Shown: positions 9,240-18,355, numbered from the stretch's first letter. The stretch: 64,000 nt of DNA from Clostridiales bacterium mt11 (GCA_001282665.1 LN874947.1:62001-126000); one strand, 5' to 3'. Notes: a model not told the origin generated them from the letters alone. Numbers and translations are program-made.

Positions 9240-9767
9240 CTAATAATGAATATAATCTTCTTCCAATATACCATACCAGTATTCATCTATCCATTTTCCA
9301 TTATCAAAATTTCCTTTCCTGAAAATAGCTTCTTTTTTCATATTTAATTTTTCCATCAAATTACTTGACCTAACATTACCTTCTACTGTAGTAGCAAAAA
9401 TTCTATGAAGTTTTAATTCCTCAAACCCATATTTTATGAGGGCATTACTGATTTCATAGGCATATCCTTTTCCTTGATAATTTTTGTTTATTATCCAGCC
9501 AATTTCATATACTTCTTCATATTCATATGAATGGAATACAATATGTCCTATCACTTTACCACTTGATTTTTCTACTAGAGCATATACACCTGGATTTTCA
9601 CAAATAAATCTATTAACAAATTCCTCTACTTGTTGATATTGAAATGATGGTTCAATATATTTCATTACATCTTCATCACTTAGATACTCAAATACATCCT
9701 GATAATCATATTGATTAAACTTGCGCATTATCAGTCTTTCAGTGGAAATTTGTTTAATTATATGCAT
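9240..9767 (-). CDS. GNAT acetyltransferase (RimJ/RimL-like)
   Basis: A 175-residue protein starting TERLIMRKF after a short lead, the usual opening of RimJ/RimL-type GNATs. Motif A is YEIGWIINKNYQGKGYAYE (loop QGKGYA), followed by LHRIFATTVEGNVRSSNLMEKLNMKKE, which is the canonical third motif. GGGGGAG precedes the ATG. Such proteins acetylate ribosomal protein N-termini, antibiotics or other amines; the target here is not predictable. Confidence 0.88.
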   Translation of the reverse strand: MHIIKQISTERLIMRKFNQYDYQDVFEYLSDEDVMKYIEPSFQYQQVEEFVNRFICENPGVYALVEKSSGKVIGHIVFHSYEYEEVYEIGWIINKNYQGKGYAYEISNALIKYGFEELKLHRIFATTVEGNVRSSNLMEKLNMKKEAIFRKGNFDNGKWIDEYWYGILEEDYIHY

Positions 9768-9811
9768 GGTTTCTCCCCCTATATTTCCTTCCCATTTTTA
9801 ATCACACTAAC

Positions 9812-10696
9812 TTATATCTTCACGAGTTCTCCAATCCACTGATAGCATTCTTCTAGCTCCATATCGCTTATCAGATGAGATTTGTGTTCAAACAATACTT
9901 TATAATTATTATTTGTCTCGTTTAAAACTTGGAAATAAGGTTCCATATCTCCCCATCCGTCCTCTACCTTCAAAGATTTAAGTGCTGGATAATGCCCATT
10001 CCCTTCAACTTTTGCATTCCATAGATGTACTAGATATGTGTACATCCCAAATTTTTTGATTATATCACAGCCTACAAAATTATCATCTATACATTCTTGT
10101 ATATGTATTCTACCAAAGTCAAGGCACAATTTGATATTTGGAAATTCGTCTAGTAGATTTTCAAGCAAATTTGTATTATATATATATCTATTCAATCTAT
10201 CTAATTCTAATACTGGAGTAAATTTATATTTCTTGCCCTGCTCAGATAATATCCTAAAAAAGTTTCTACTCTTCTCCTCAAAATACTCATATGACATTTC
10301 TGATTCATAGTAGTACTCGGTATCATCATAAAACCTCCATGATGACCAATCCACATTATCATCTAATATAGCTGGCTTTGGATAATGAAGCAAAATATAA
10401 TCTGGATTAAATTCTTCTGCTCTTGCAAATTCACTCTCCATATAGTTCATTGATTCTTCATATGTGATATCATCTTTGGAAAGATACTGAGGATCTCTAG
10501 CTCTCCATTGATTATTCAACAATGGAAAATGAATACCCATGTTTAATTTTCTAGCCTTGATATTATCTTTCAATGCTTTTAGTTCATCGAAGGATTCCAT
10601 TTGGGTAGCTTCAATACCAAAAAAGTAATCTCTAAAATCTCTGTTTTGTTTATTTATATCAAATTTACCAAATTGACCAATCATAAATCTTTTCAT
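9812..10696 (-). CDS. Sugar phosphate isomerase/epimerase-like TIM barrel (AP endonuclease 2 superfamily)
   Basis: A 294-residue protein that fits the xylose isomerase-like TIM barrel family: YILLHYPKP, KFTPVLELDRLN, IKLCLDFGRIHIQE, YLVHLWNAKVEGNGHYPA and YKVLFEHKS are the successive strand ends where Glu, Asp and His bind a divalent metal. AAAGGAG precedes the ATG. It sits 12 bases after an acetyltransferase gene on the same strand. No pathway neighbours identify the sugar. Confidence 0.75.
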   Translation of the reverse strand: MKRFMIGQFGKFDINKQNRDFRDYFFGIEATQMESFDELKALKDNIKARKLNMGIHFPLLNNQWRARDPQYLSKDDITYEESMNYMESEFARAEEFNPDYILLHYPKPAILDDNVDWSSWRFYDDTEYYYESEMSYEYFEEKSRNFFRILSEQGKKYKFTPVLELDRLNRYIYNTNLLENLLDEFPNIKLCLDFGRIHIQECIDDNFVGCDIIKKFGMYTYLVHLWNAKVEGNGHYPALKSLKVEDGWGDMEPYFQVLNETNNNYKVLFEHKSHLISDMELEECYQWIGELVKI

Positions 10697-10708
10697 ATAG
10701 TTCTCCTT

Positions 10709-11254
10709 TTAACTGTTATATTTTTTATTGAATTCTTCCCTCAATATAGCATAATTTAGCCTGTCCCATTTTCTCCCTGCAAAATATACAGCTTTTCTTT
10801 CTATGCCTTCTAATGTAAAATCTAACTTTTCCAATACACGCTGTGTTGCCTTATTTTGTTCTAAGGTACTTGCAGAAATTCGTTCTAGACCAATGTTATT
10901 GAAACCATATTCTAAAATTAACTTTACAGCCTCAGTTCCATATCCCTTGAAACGATTTTTAATTTTCGAAATACCTAATCCAATAGTACAAGAACGATTT
11001 TCCCACTCAATATCTTGAAGTGCAACATCTCCTATTACAGTTCCATCAAGCAAAAACACTCCCAAACGAATATGTTTACTTCCCTGAACACTTTGAATTT
11101 CGTCAAACCACTTATCTCCCCTCTCACTAGAATGTCCAATATTCAAAGGTTCAGTCATTGTTTCAAAGTCATATTCAAAATCATCGCATACTTTTTTACA
11201 ATGTTCTCTTTCAAGTGTTGCAAGATATACATTTTCACCACTCAATTTCAACAT
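10709..11254 (-). CDS. GNAT acetyltransferase (RimJ/RimL-like)
   Basis: A 181-residue GNAT protein: GENVYLATLE opening, motif A GLGISKIKNRFKGYGTEAVK and LERISASTLEQNKATQRVLEKLDF. The frame is open to 11293, but AGGAGG seven bases before the ATG at 11254 fixes the start at MLKLSG. A decayed copy of the middle of this gene lies at 25150-25300. It is adjacent to the Nudix gene, whose stop lies 28 bases upstream. Confidence 0.87.
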   Translation of the reverse strand: MLKLSGENVYLATLEREHCKKVCDDFEYDFETMTEPLNIGHSSERGDKWFDEIQSVQGSKHIRLGVFLLDGTVIGDVALQDIEWENRSCTIGLGISKIKNRFKGYGTEAVKLILEYGFNNIGLERISASTLEQNKATQRVLEKLDFTLEGIERKAVYFAGRKWDRLNYAILREEFNKKYNS

Positions 11255-11282
11255 AGAACTACCTCCTACAATTTTTCTACTT

Positions 11283-11723
11283 TTAATACCCATAAAATAT
11301 TTCTACTTTATTTTGAGATTCTTTACTATTTTTTAATTCCATTAACAATGATTTAACAAAACCGCCTAATTCATAATTATCGATTTCCCGTAAATCTACC
11401 CATTCATATTCCTCTGCTTCATCATTTAAAGTTACTTCATATGAATTGGTTCTACATGTATAGTCAATAAATATAAAATGTTTTCCCTTGTGAAAGGTAT
11501 CACTAAAAACACTTTCCTTTAAACTTATCAATTTGATATCATATATTTCTAGCCCCGTTTCTTCAAGTATCTCCCTTTTTAAAGCTTCTTCCATCTTTTC
11601 ACCTAGTTCAATATGTCCTCCAGGTATTACATATTTATTGTTCCATTTATGAGATTTACAAAGAAGTATTTTATTATCTGGATTAAAAATAATAGCTCCA
11701 ACAGTAGGTTCAGGATATTTCAT
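11283..11723 (-). CDS. Nudix hydrolase
   Basis: A 146-residue protein with a Nudix box, GHIELGEKMEEALKREILEE and on into TGL, which holds the Mg2+-binding REilEE core. The family hydrolyses nucleoside diphosphates linked to another moiety. The N-terminal strand KYPEPTVGAIIF and C-terminal EEYEWVDLREI are standard. The acceptor X is not predictable. A 60-base remnant of a closely similar Nudix box is at 13326-13385. Confidence 0.88.
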   Translation of the reverse strand: MKYPEPTVGAIIFNPDNKILLCKSHKWNNKYVIPGGHIELGEKMEEALKREILEETGLEIYDIKLISLKESVFSDTFHKGKHFIFIDYTCRTNSYEVTLNDEAEEYEWVDLREIDNYELGGFVKSLLMELKNSKESQNKVEIFYGY

Positions 11724-11777
11724 ATATACATCATTCCTTTCTAATCTTTTACAAAACCAAGTAAATACTTAGTTTTT

Positions 11778-12617
11778 TTATTTTTTACTGGGATTTAACT
11801 GACAACCTTCACAATAATAAATACTGCCTCCCTGATAAGTTTCCTTAATAATATTTCTGCCGCAAATTCTACATGGTTCTTTCACAGTTTTTTTACTTAA
11901 TTTGGTCACATAACCACCTGAACATCCAAATAAATCCTTCTCAGTATCTCGTCCACCTTTTATAATCATCTCTTCCAATGTAGATTTAACGGAGTCAAAC
12001 AACTCCTCTATCTCCTTATTTGAAAGTGTTAATATCCTTCTTTTAGGATGAATTTTTGCATTAAACAATATATCCTGTAACACCCCATTTCCAAGACCAG
12101 GTACACGTTGTTCAGTAGCTAAAAAAGCTTTTATACTCTTCTTTTGTAAACTCTCGTCTGATATGATTTCCTTAAAATACTTTAAATCAAACTTTTCAGA
12201 CAAGGGAGATAATTTTTCCTTAGCTATTTTATAATAAAGATTGTCAAATTCTTCGTCTTTAAAGCACCAAATGCCACCATACATTTGAACAGATGCAACA
12301 AGTATAGAATCATCCTCAAACTGTATTAATAGTTGATGTTTTTGCGGGTGTTTCTCACCTTTATTAAAGTATCTCAAATTTACTCCATCATTAAATAATA
12401 ATTTTATATCACCTAAGCTAACTTCAACAAATCCCCCATGTGAATGAGCACTCTCTATGATTTTGCTATTTAATTTTGAATCATACTTACTAGGATCACC
12501 ACAATACCAAGCAAACTTATGTGGTGATTGATTTACAATAACGCTATTAATTTTCTTTCCCTTTAATGTTTTGTTTATCTGATTTGATAATGTAATAGCT
12601 TCTGGTATTTCAATCAT
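11778..12617 (-). CDS. Fpg/Nei family DNA glycosylase-like protein with Ile at position 2
   Basis: A 279-residue protein with the Fpg/Nei plan. The N-terminus is MIEIPEA (E3 retained), the mid-domain H2TH region includes AFLATEQRVPGLGNGVLQDILF, and a C-terminal zinc finger CRICG...YYCEGC is complete. Fpg and Nei use the amine of Pro2 to form a Schiff base with the damaged nucleotide; here residue 2 is Ile. I recall close clostridial relatives with the same start, so this is a subfamily trait rather than an error. Role: probably base-excision repair or a non-cleaving DNA binder. AGGAGAATGT precedes the ATG. Confidence 0.8.
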   Translation of the reverse strand: MIEIPEAITLSNQINKTLKGKKINSVIVNQSPHKFAWYCGDPSKYDSKLNSKIIESAHSHGGFVEVSLGDIKLLFNDGVNLRYFNKGEKHPQKHQLLIQFEDDSILVASVQMYGGIWCFKDEEFDNLYYKIAKEKLSPLSEKFDLKYFKEIISDESLQKKSIKAFLATEQRVPGLGNGVLQDILFNAKIHPKRRILTLSNKEIEELFDSVKSTLEEMIIKGGRDTEKDLFGCSGGYVTKLSKKTVKEPCRICGRNIIKETYQGGSIYYCEGCQLNPSKK

Positions 12618-12780
12618 ACATTCTCCTAGTTTCTAAAATCATATTAAACGGTAACAGCACAAAATTTTAAAGCTCTTATTTCTAAATATCTTATGCTTAC
12701 TATAATTAGTATACATTTTATGTTTTTTATTACAAACTAGGATCTTCACCACCTTTTTAATAATTTTTAATATGCTATCA

Positions 12781-12801
12781 CGGACGACCTATGGTCGTCC
12801 G
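12781..12801. repeat. GC-rich 9-bp hairpin
   Basis: CGGACGACC (12781-12789) and GGTCGTCCG (12793-12801) pair with a TAT loop. It is strikingly GC-rich for this DNA. On the plus strand it is followed eight bases later by TTTTTT, which suits a plus-strand terminator, but the neighbouring genes are on the minus strand. It may be a terminator for the lipoprotein gene or a dispersed palindromic element. Confidence 0.55.
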
Positions 12802-12818
12802 TTCTTATGTTTTTTAGC

Positions 12819-13238
12819 CTATTTATACTTTTCAAATATTGCTATTAATGCCTTATTATCACTTGCCATTACTTTATCATATACCTTTTCGCCATCAGTT
12901 GTAGTAACATACGGGTCTGCCCCTGAGTTCAATAGAACTTCAGCAATTTCACAGTTTTCTATAACCAATACTATTTCTATTGGATATTCATCTTCAGAAT
13001 TTGTTTGATTAATATCAATAGTTTCACTTTGTATTATCTTGTTTATTAATTCCTTATCATTTGACAGTATTGCATCTGAAAATTCATCAATTGTATATTC
13101 AGAATCACTTTTGCTGGAGTTTTCTGCTATTACATCTTTACCCTGCTCGTTAACTTGCGATATCTTTCCTTTTATAGAACAACCAGATGAAAAAATAACC
13201 ATTAAGAATAAAATAATTATTAGTCTTTTCTTAAACAT
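12819..13238 (-). CDS. Lipoprotein with an ankyrin-like repeat
   Basis: A 139-residue protein beginning MFKKRLIIILFLMVIFSSGC, a type II signal peptide with the lipidated Cys at the end of FSSGC. Residues about 75-135 hold ankyrin-like units (ELINKIIQSETIDINQTN, PIEIVLVIENCEIAEVLLNSGADPYVTT). An ATG six bases upstream touches the ribosome site AAAGGGG, so the ATG at 13238 is preferred. Ankyrin units bind proteins, so it probably acts as a surface-anchored binding protein; partner unknown. Confidence 0.72.
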   Translation of the reverse strand: MFKKRLIIILFLMVIFSSGCSIKGKISQVNEQGKDVIAENSSKSDSEYTIDEFSDAILSNDKELINKIIQSETIDINQTNSEDEYPIEIVLVIENCEIAEVLLNSGADPYVTTTDGEKVYDKVMASDNKALIAIFEKYK

Positions 13239-13325
13239 TATCATCCCCTTTCTTTTATGTGCTTAATTAGTTTATTCACCAACTTTATAATCTTTTCCTA
13301 TTTTAGTTTAATTTCATTTAATGTG

Positions 13326-13385
13326 ATTTTCTCAAATCTTCATCTAGTTCAATATGCCCAATAGATATTTCATATGTATCATTTT
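13326..13385 (-). pseudogene. Remnant of a Nudix box
   Basis: The minus strand reads SIGHIELDEDLRKSH then a stop, aligning with PGGHIELGEKMEEALK of the Nudix gene at 11283-11723. The DNA is recognisably similar around CTAGTTCAATATG. The first Gly is changed and the frame ends before the catalytic Glu residues. It lies in the 260-base gap between the lipoprotein and a methyltransferase gene; nothing else is seen there. Confidence 0.6.
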
Positions 13386-13497
13386 TTCTATTACTCACAT
13401 CATGTTATTTCATACTATCATAAATAGTATACATTCTTTCTAATTAATTAAATATATCTATAAATACTCTTTCTTCTTGAATGAATAGTACTGGCAA

Positions 13498-14178
13498 TTA
13501 GTCTTTAGTTAGATAAACAGTCATACATTTAAAATACTCTTCATTCCTAGTATTCAGCATCTTTTCGATGATAAAACCTGCATCTTCTAATTCCTTTTTA
13601 TGATTTTCCCAATTGATAGCTCTATAAGAAGTGCCAGCTACTTCAAATGTCTTTCCTGAAATTGTGTGATTTCTTTCCTGTAGTTCAAATGCCTTTGAAA
13701 CATCTGATTTTCTTTCTACCTCTCCATTTCCCATATTAATCAATAAAAATTTTCCTCTGGGTTTAAGCAGTGAATTTATTGTCTTTAAAAATTGTTGTCT
13801 ATCTTTATCTTCTACTAACATATGAAGCGTTCCTACTGAATAAATCCAATCATACTGCCTATTGAGTTTTTTATTTAAATATAATGCATCGGAGACTATC
13901 CAATTTACATGAACCTTTCTTTCTTTTGATAGTTCTCCACACTTTCTTATGGCTTCTTCTGAAATATCTATACCAGTAAGCTTATATCCATGTTCTGCAA
14001 GGTATAATGCATCTCTTCCTTCGCCACATCCAATTTCACATATATCATCATCTATGGAAATATTATAATAATCTATCCAATTGATTAATTCAGGAGTAGG
14101 ATTTTTAGAAGCCCATAGCAATCCTTCCTCGTGAATTTTCTTATATCTTTCTTCATACGCATTATAATATTTTTTCAA
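13498..14178 (-). CDS. Class I SAM-dependent methyltransferase (TTG start)
   Basis: A 226-residue methyltransferase with motif I DICEIGCGEGRDALYLAEHG (about residues 46-65) and acidic motif II GIDISEEAI. The pattern GCGEGRDALYLA resembles the TehB/thiopurine methyltransferase-like group that detoxifies small molecules. AGGAGG lies six bases before the TTG at 14178; a TTG at 14202 is in frame but precedes that site. The C-terminus (YFKCMTVYLTKD) is intact. Confidence 0.83.
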   Translation of the reverse strand: MKKYYNAYEERYKKIHEEGLLWASKNPTPELINWIDYYNISIDDDICEIGCGEGRDALYLAEHGYKLTGIDISEEAIRKCGELSKERKVHVNWIVSDALYLNKKLNRQYDWIYSVGTLHMLVEDKDRQQFLKTINSLLKPRGKFLLINMGNGEVERKSDVSKAFELQERNHTISGKTFEVAGTSYRAINWENHKKELEDAGFIIEKMLNTRNEEYFKCMTVYLTKD

Positions 14179-14317
14179 AAAATCCCTCCTAAAAATTTTC
14201 AAATTTTATTCCTACTGAATCTTTTATAATAGATAATTAAAAATCAAATAATGTAGAGTCCTATTCAACTTTGGTGAGATACACTATTATTTCAAAGAAT
14301 TTAAGTTCTATAGATTT

Positions 14318-14938
14318 TCATATTATTATACCAATTTCATTAAAAACATCTTTAAAAAATTGATAAAACCCTTTATACCATGCAATATCATCAACTTGAT
14401 ATGTATCTATATCATAATAATATTTTTCACTTGATATGTCCACTGATAAACTATCTAATGGGAATCCTTCTACACGTTTTATATGGGGTTTTCCCGTCAA
14501 TAAAAAATATTCCCCAGAAAGATCTTCTGCAAAACTTTCATAGATGTGATTTTCATCATATACAAAACAAATAGCATTTCTATATCTCGCTTTTAAATTA
14601 CCATATCGATGTGCTAAACCTCCATAATAAGCTATCATTTCATCATCTGTCATATATTTTCCATTTACATTTCTAACATGAACCCCAGGCTGTAGAAAAT
14701 CTGGTAGATTATCGATATAAATACCTGAATCACATGAAAAAACCGGTTTATGAATTAATTTATAGTATGAAACTGCTTTGATATGTGCATTTTCAAGTGG
14801 TGTATTTCCATTTTCGATTATATTCGGTACTTCTGACAATAAATCTTTTATCCCAATAACTTCTATGTTTAAACCCGAAAGTGCCCTTTTCATGGACAAT
14901 ATCTTAGCTTGATTTCCTGTTCCATATGTGACTTTCAT
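14318..14938 (-). CDS. Non-canonical purine NTP pyrophosphatase (RdgB/HAM1-like)
   Basis: A 206-residue protein whose order of motifs matches the HAM1/RdgB family: TYGTGNQAKILSMKRAL at the N-terminus (usual TGNxxK), IIENGNTPLENAHIKAVSYY, FSCDSGIYIDNLP (usual DDSG) and PGVHVRNV. The family hydrolyses ITP, XTP and dITP to monophosphates. It diverges from housekeeping RdgB (the first Asp of DDSG is Cys here, and the C-terminus lacks SHR), so its substrate may differ. GGGGAG precedes the ATG at 14938; upstream in-frame ATGs are less well placed. Confidence 0.7.
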   Translation of the reverse strand: MKVTYGTGNQAKILSMKRALSGLNIEVIGIKDLLSEVPNIIENGNTPLENAHIKAVSYYKLIHKPVFSCDSGIYIDNLPDFLQPGVHVRNVNGKYMTDDEMIAYYGGLAHRYGNLKARYRNAICFVYDENHIYESFAEDLSGEYFLLTGKPHIKRVEGFPLDSLSVDISSEKYYYDIDTYQVDDIAWYKGFYQFFKDVFNEIGIII

Positions 14939-15123
14939 AAATATCATCTCCCCACATAAATACATATTTCATATTATCATTAATTAAAAATTATATAGCT
15001 ACTTATTCCACAGTTTTTATTAAAATCCTTCAAAAAATAAGTCTTTTATAAAATAAAATGTATTTATATATCTAAATTTCAATTTTAAAATTTTTTATTA
15101 AAAACATCTATGAAAATAAAAAG

Positions 15124-15148
15124 AAACATATCCAACTTGAATATGTTT
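15124..15148 (-). terminator. Rho-independent terminator
   Basis: AAACATAT (15124-15131) and ATATGTTT (15141-15148) pair around a nine-base loop. T-rich DNA follows on either strand. It lies about 100 bases beyond the stop of the minus-strand gene ending at 15246. The surrounding gap 14966-15245 shows no gene. Confidence 0.6.
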
Positions 15149-15245
15149 TTTTATTTTCATATAAAATTAGTAATAAAACTTCTATCATATATATACCACT
15201 TCTTTAAATGCTTAAGTAAACTTTCAGCAAGTCATTTGACATAAT

Positions 15246-16067
15246 TTAAATAAATTCATATGCATATTCCCCTTGTCTTTCAAATCCTATTGATTCGTAG
15301 GTTTTCCTCGCAGGAATATTTGATATTGATGTTGCTAACACTGGAGTTCTTTGCTCTCCAATGGCAATATCTATCATATGTCCTATTAACTCCTTACCAA
15401 ACCCTCTACTTCTATAAGCTTCACTAATATAAACACTTGTGATTTCAGAAAAATTATTAGTTTTCCCTACAAATCTTGCCATTCCTATAAGAGTATTTTC
15501 ATAATCCAGTAAATAAACTCCTGATTTCATTTTAGCTAATATTTTTTCATCATTAGCTACTTTTATTATTTCTTCTTCGGTTTTTGCTTCTAAAAAATTT
15601 ACTGTAAACTCTTTAACCTTATCTACATCTTCATTATTTAAACTTGCAATCCTAATTTTACTCTGATATTCTCTATAAATATCGTTATATTTTTTAATGT
15701 TCAATTTATAAAAGATATTGGGAGTTATGGTCTTGTTACAACCTAATATTTTAAATAAACTATTTACATCCTCCAGCTTTCCTGCTAATAAAATTTTTCT
15801 ATAGTTTAATTCCTTAATCTTAAATGCAATATCCTTCAATCCATCTGCTGATGTATATACAAAATTAGTAAAATTTGAATTCCCATCATTCCTTATATGT
15901 AAAATTTCTGTTATTCCATTTTTAGTTTCATTGATATAAAGTTCGCCTAAATTATCCATATTATTTTGAATTAACTCAATCAATATAGCATTATACATTT
16001 CATCACGATATAAAAGTTCTAAAATTTCTTTTTTTAATTTCTCCGTAATAATATCTATCTTCTTCAT
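15246..16067 (-). CDS. GNAT family N-acetyltransferase, two-domain
   Basis: A 273-residue protein. The C-terminal domain (about 140-273) is GNAT: motif A ITSVYISEAYRSRGFGKELI (loop RSRGFG), then SISNIPARKTYESIGFERQG. The N-terminal 130 residues (YNAILIELIQNNMDNLGELYI) are like those of GNAT proteins annotated as predicted acetyltransferases with a degenerate first domain. GGAGG lies eleven bases before the ATG at 16067. Acceptor unknown. Confidence 0.82.
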   Translation of the reverse strand: MKKIDIITEKLKKEILELLYRDEMYNAILIELIQNNMDNLGELYINETKNGITEILHIRNDGNSNFTNFVYTSADGLKDIAFKIKELNYRKILLAGKLEDVNSLFKILGCNKTITPNIFYKLNIKKYNDIYREYQSKIRIASLNNEDVDKVKEFTVNFLEAKTEEEIIKVANDEKILAKMKSGVYLLDYENTLIGMARFVGKTNNFSEITSVYISEAYRSRGFGKELIGHMIDIAIGEQRTPVLATSISNIPARKTYESIGFERQGEYAYEFI

Positions 16068-16181
16068 ATAAGTATTTACCTCCAAATAAGATTAAATAGT
16101 TTTAATCTAAAGGAATATTAAACATTGACTGTCTAACAAAGTTTTATTCATTATCTTTTATCTCCTACCTTAAAATTAAGT

Positions 16182-17597
16182 TTACATTTTATTATTTTTT
16201 ATAATTTCTAAAACTTTTTCCATCTGAGGATCTCTATCATTTAAAATATCGTCAATTGTCGTATATACTATTATATCTGGTTCTAAACAATTTTCATCAT
16301 CTTTGCTGATATCAGGTCTTGTAAATTTCTTATAGGATACTGTAAATATAAACTTGGAATTTGGCATTTGAAATCCCAATATATCCCCATACGAAGAAGG
16401 TTGATTTCCAGTAGGTTCGCCAACAATTGTTCCAATTTTATTATCTTTAAATATAACGGAAAACCAATTTCCAGAGCTAAAAGTGATAGGAGAAGTTAAT
16501 ACAAATATATTTCCTTTAAAAATTAGCTCTTCATCATCAACTTTTATATTTTCTACTTCCTTACTCTTATTTTTTATATATTTAATAATGGAAGTTTCAC
16601 CTCTTTGCTTTTTTACCTCTTCTGAAAATCTGATTTTCGATCCATAAGATTTATATTTATCTATATCTAGATATCTCAAAAACTCATCTGTTACACTTGA
16701 ATCCCCACCTGTATTTTTTCTTAAATCTATAACTATATTATCTATTTTATTTTTCTGTACATCTTCAAAATAATCATTAAGGACATTCTTATAATAATCG
16801 TTATTTGTACACTGATTTAGAGTAAATATTCCTAGCGAATTTTCTTTATTAATATTATATTTAACCCAATCCTTTTCAGCTGAATCTTGGTTTAATGCTT
16901 TTATAGCTGAATATTTGCTTTCAATTAAAGGTATTTCCATATTTACTATTTTTCCATCTCTTAGTAACTCTACATCTACTTTAGAATCTTTTATAAGTCC
17001 TAGATAATTTAAATAAGGTTCTTTGGTCAGAGCTGAGTTACCTTCTATCCTTACCCACTGCTGATTTTCAGCTGGAATAATCTTTGAAAGTTCCTCTAAC
17101 AACTCATCAGGAGTTTTACCTCCAATAGATTCAATTTTATCACCTTTTTTCAATTCCTGAAGATCTTCACTAATATACATACCGTCATTTAGCCATACTT
17201 TGGGTAGGTCTATAACTTTATCATCATCATTTTCATATAAATACAATGATGTATGAGCATCTTTAAAAGAACAAGCTATTTCGTTAATGACAAAATAAAA
17301 TTCACCTGCTTTTAAAGGCTTTTCTATCTCTACATAAGAGCTCTTAACAATATTATTTTGTTCTTCTGACAACCCATGTAATGCTTTAGGATGGACATTT
17401 TTTAATGTTTCCACAAGATAATCTAAATCCTCTTTCATATCCTCTTTAGACATTAATGTGTCTGATAAAATTTGTGATTCATCATTTATTTCATCTATAT
17501 CGACTTTTTTTGTTTGACCCTTATAAATGAATATACCGATAAATATAATCGCTAGCCCTAATAGCGGAAATAGAGTTAATTTCATACTTCTTTTCAT
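16182..17597 (-). CDS. Membrane-anchored S41 family peptidase
   Basis: A 471-residue protein with one N-terminal membrane anchor (about 6-25). The C-terminal half has the S41 tail-protease fold: NIVIDLRKNTGGDSS (about 300-314), IFVLTSPITFSSGNWFS with the nucleophile serine near 372, and GEPTGNQPSSYGD. A PDZ-like middle (LKKGDKIESIGGKTPDEL, near 150) would guide substrates. The catalytic chain lies outside the membrane, so it probably cleaves extracellular peptides or proteins. It follows the ABC/ECF operon but has its own sigma-A promoter and AAGGTGAGG ribosome site. Confidence 0.82.
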   Translation of the reverse strand: MKRSMKLTLFPLLGLAIIFIGIFIYKGQTKKVDIDEINDESQILSDTLMSKEDMKEDLDYLVETLKNVHPKALHGLSEEQNNIVKSSYVEIEKPLKAGEFYFVINEIACSFKDAHTSLYLYENDDDKVIDLPKVWLNDGMYISEDLQELKKGDKIESIGGKTPDELLEELSKIIPAENQQWVRIEGNSALTKEPYLNYLGLIKDSKVDVELLRDGKIVNMEIPLIESKYSAIKALNQDSAEKDWVKYNINKENSLGIFTLNQCTNNDYYKNVLNDYFEDVQKNKIDNIVIDLRKNTGGDSSVTDEFLRYLDIDKYKSYGSKIRFSEEVKKQRGETSIIKYIKNKSKEVENIKVDDEELIFKGNIFVLTSPITFSSGNWFSVIFKDNKIGTIVGEPTGNQPSSYGDILGFQMPNSKFIFTVSYKKFTRPDISKDDENCLEPDIIVYTTIDDILNDRDPQMEKVLEIIKNNKM

Positions 17598-17647
17598 ATA
17601 AGCACCTCACCTTTTTCTATATATTTTGAATTTTCAACCATATATGA

Positions 17648-17676
17648 AAAATATCATATAAGTCTATTAATGTCAA
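17648..17676 (-). promoter_or_regulatory. Sigma-A promoter of the S41 peptidase gene
   Basis: On the minus strand TTGACA (17671-17676) is followed by 17 bases and TATTTT (17648-17653), about 50 bases before the ATG at 17597. The perfect -35 and exact spacing make this a good candidate. Confidence 0.65.
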
Positions 17677-17694
17677 TTTCTTAACTGTATTACA

Positions 17695-17727
17695 AATGGG
17701 ACAAACCAGCTGTCCTTTTGTCCCATT
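17695..17727 (-). terminator. GGGACA-type hairpin ending the ABC/ECF operon
   Basis: AATGGGACAAA (17695-17705) pairs with TTTGTCCCATT (17717-17727), overlapping the stop of the last permease gene. The same GGGACA core occurs in hairpins at 34389-34426 and 52469-52500. Confidence 0.6.
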
Positions 17728-18355
17728 AAGATTCCTTTCTTATTATGAATAAACAAGCTATTAAAATGATAAATCCAATTCCCAATAATTTGAATTTACT
17801 CATATAATTTTCAACTGTCATACCAAATAGATAGAAATTCTTCGTATATTTGCCTTTTGAGAACAATTCAAAAAAATAATAGATAAAAGGAACTAAATAT
17901 CCTACCACAGTCTGTTTACTTATAGATGAAAACAGCATTCCCATTGTTCCCAAATAAAAGGAAGTCACAAAAGTCCCCAGGAGTATTACGATGTAATCAA
18001 ATCTTCCTCCAAAAAATTTCAATATAATAAACCCACAAGATAGTATCAATATAAGCTCAATGGATGTGATGATTATGCGATATAATACAGCTTTAAAATA
18101 AGGTGATATCTTTGAATATATAATCTCATGAGCTTTCATCTCATACTCTAGTATTGGAATTCTCGTATACATAATTATTCCAATAGGTGAAAAAAATTGT
18201 TCTCCAATAAAGGTTACCATATCTTGAGTTAAATAACTTTTATTTATCATAAATATTATAGCAAAAACATATCCCATAGCTAATAAAAGGCTATTAAATG
18301 AAAGTATCTTTACATTATTTAGAAATAGCTTTTTTTCTAATTTTAAATCCACCAT
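17726..18355 (-). CDS. ABC-2 type transporter permease subunit
   Basis: A 209-residue protein with about six hydrophobic segments and no large soluble domain, typical of a half-size ABC-2 permease. Its start overlaps the preceding permease gene by 41 bases, with AGAGGTG six bases before the ATG, so the two are translated together and probably form a heterodimer with the ATPase at 19472-20326. Substrate unknown. Confidence 0.75.
   Translation of the reverse strand: MVDLKLEKKLFLNNVKILSFNSLLLAMGYVFAIIFMINKSYLTQDMVTFIGEQFFSPIGIIMYTRIPILEYEMKAHEIIYSKISPYFKAVLYRIIITSIELILILSCGFIILKFFGGRFDYIVILLGTFVTSFYLGTMGMLFSSISKQTVVGYLVPFIYYFFELFSKGKYTKNFYLFGMTVENYMSKFKLLGIGFIILIACLFIIRKES

Noticed and set aside
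1395..16067. Integron gene-cassette array
   Set aside because: No attC-like imperfect palindromes between genes, no integrase, and the gap sequences are not related to each other.
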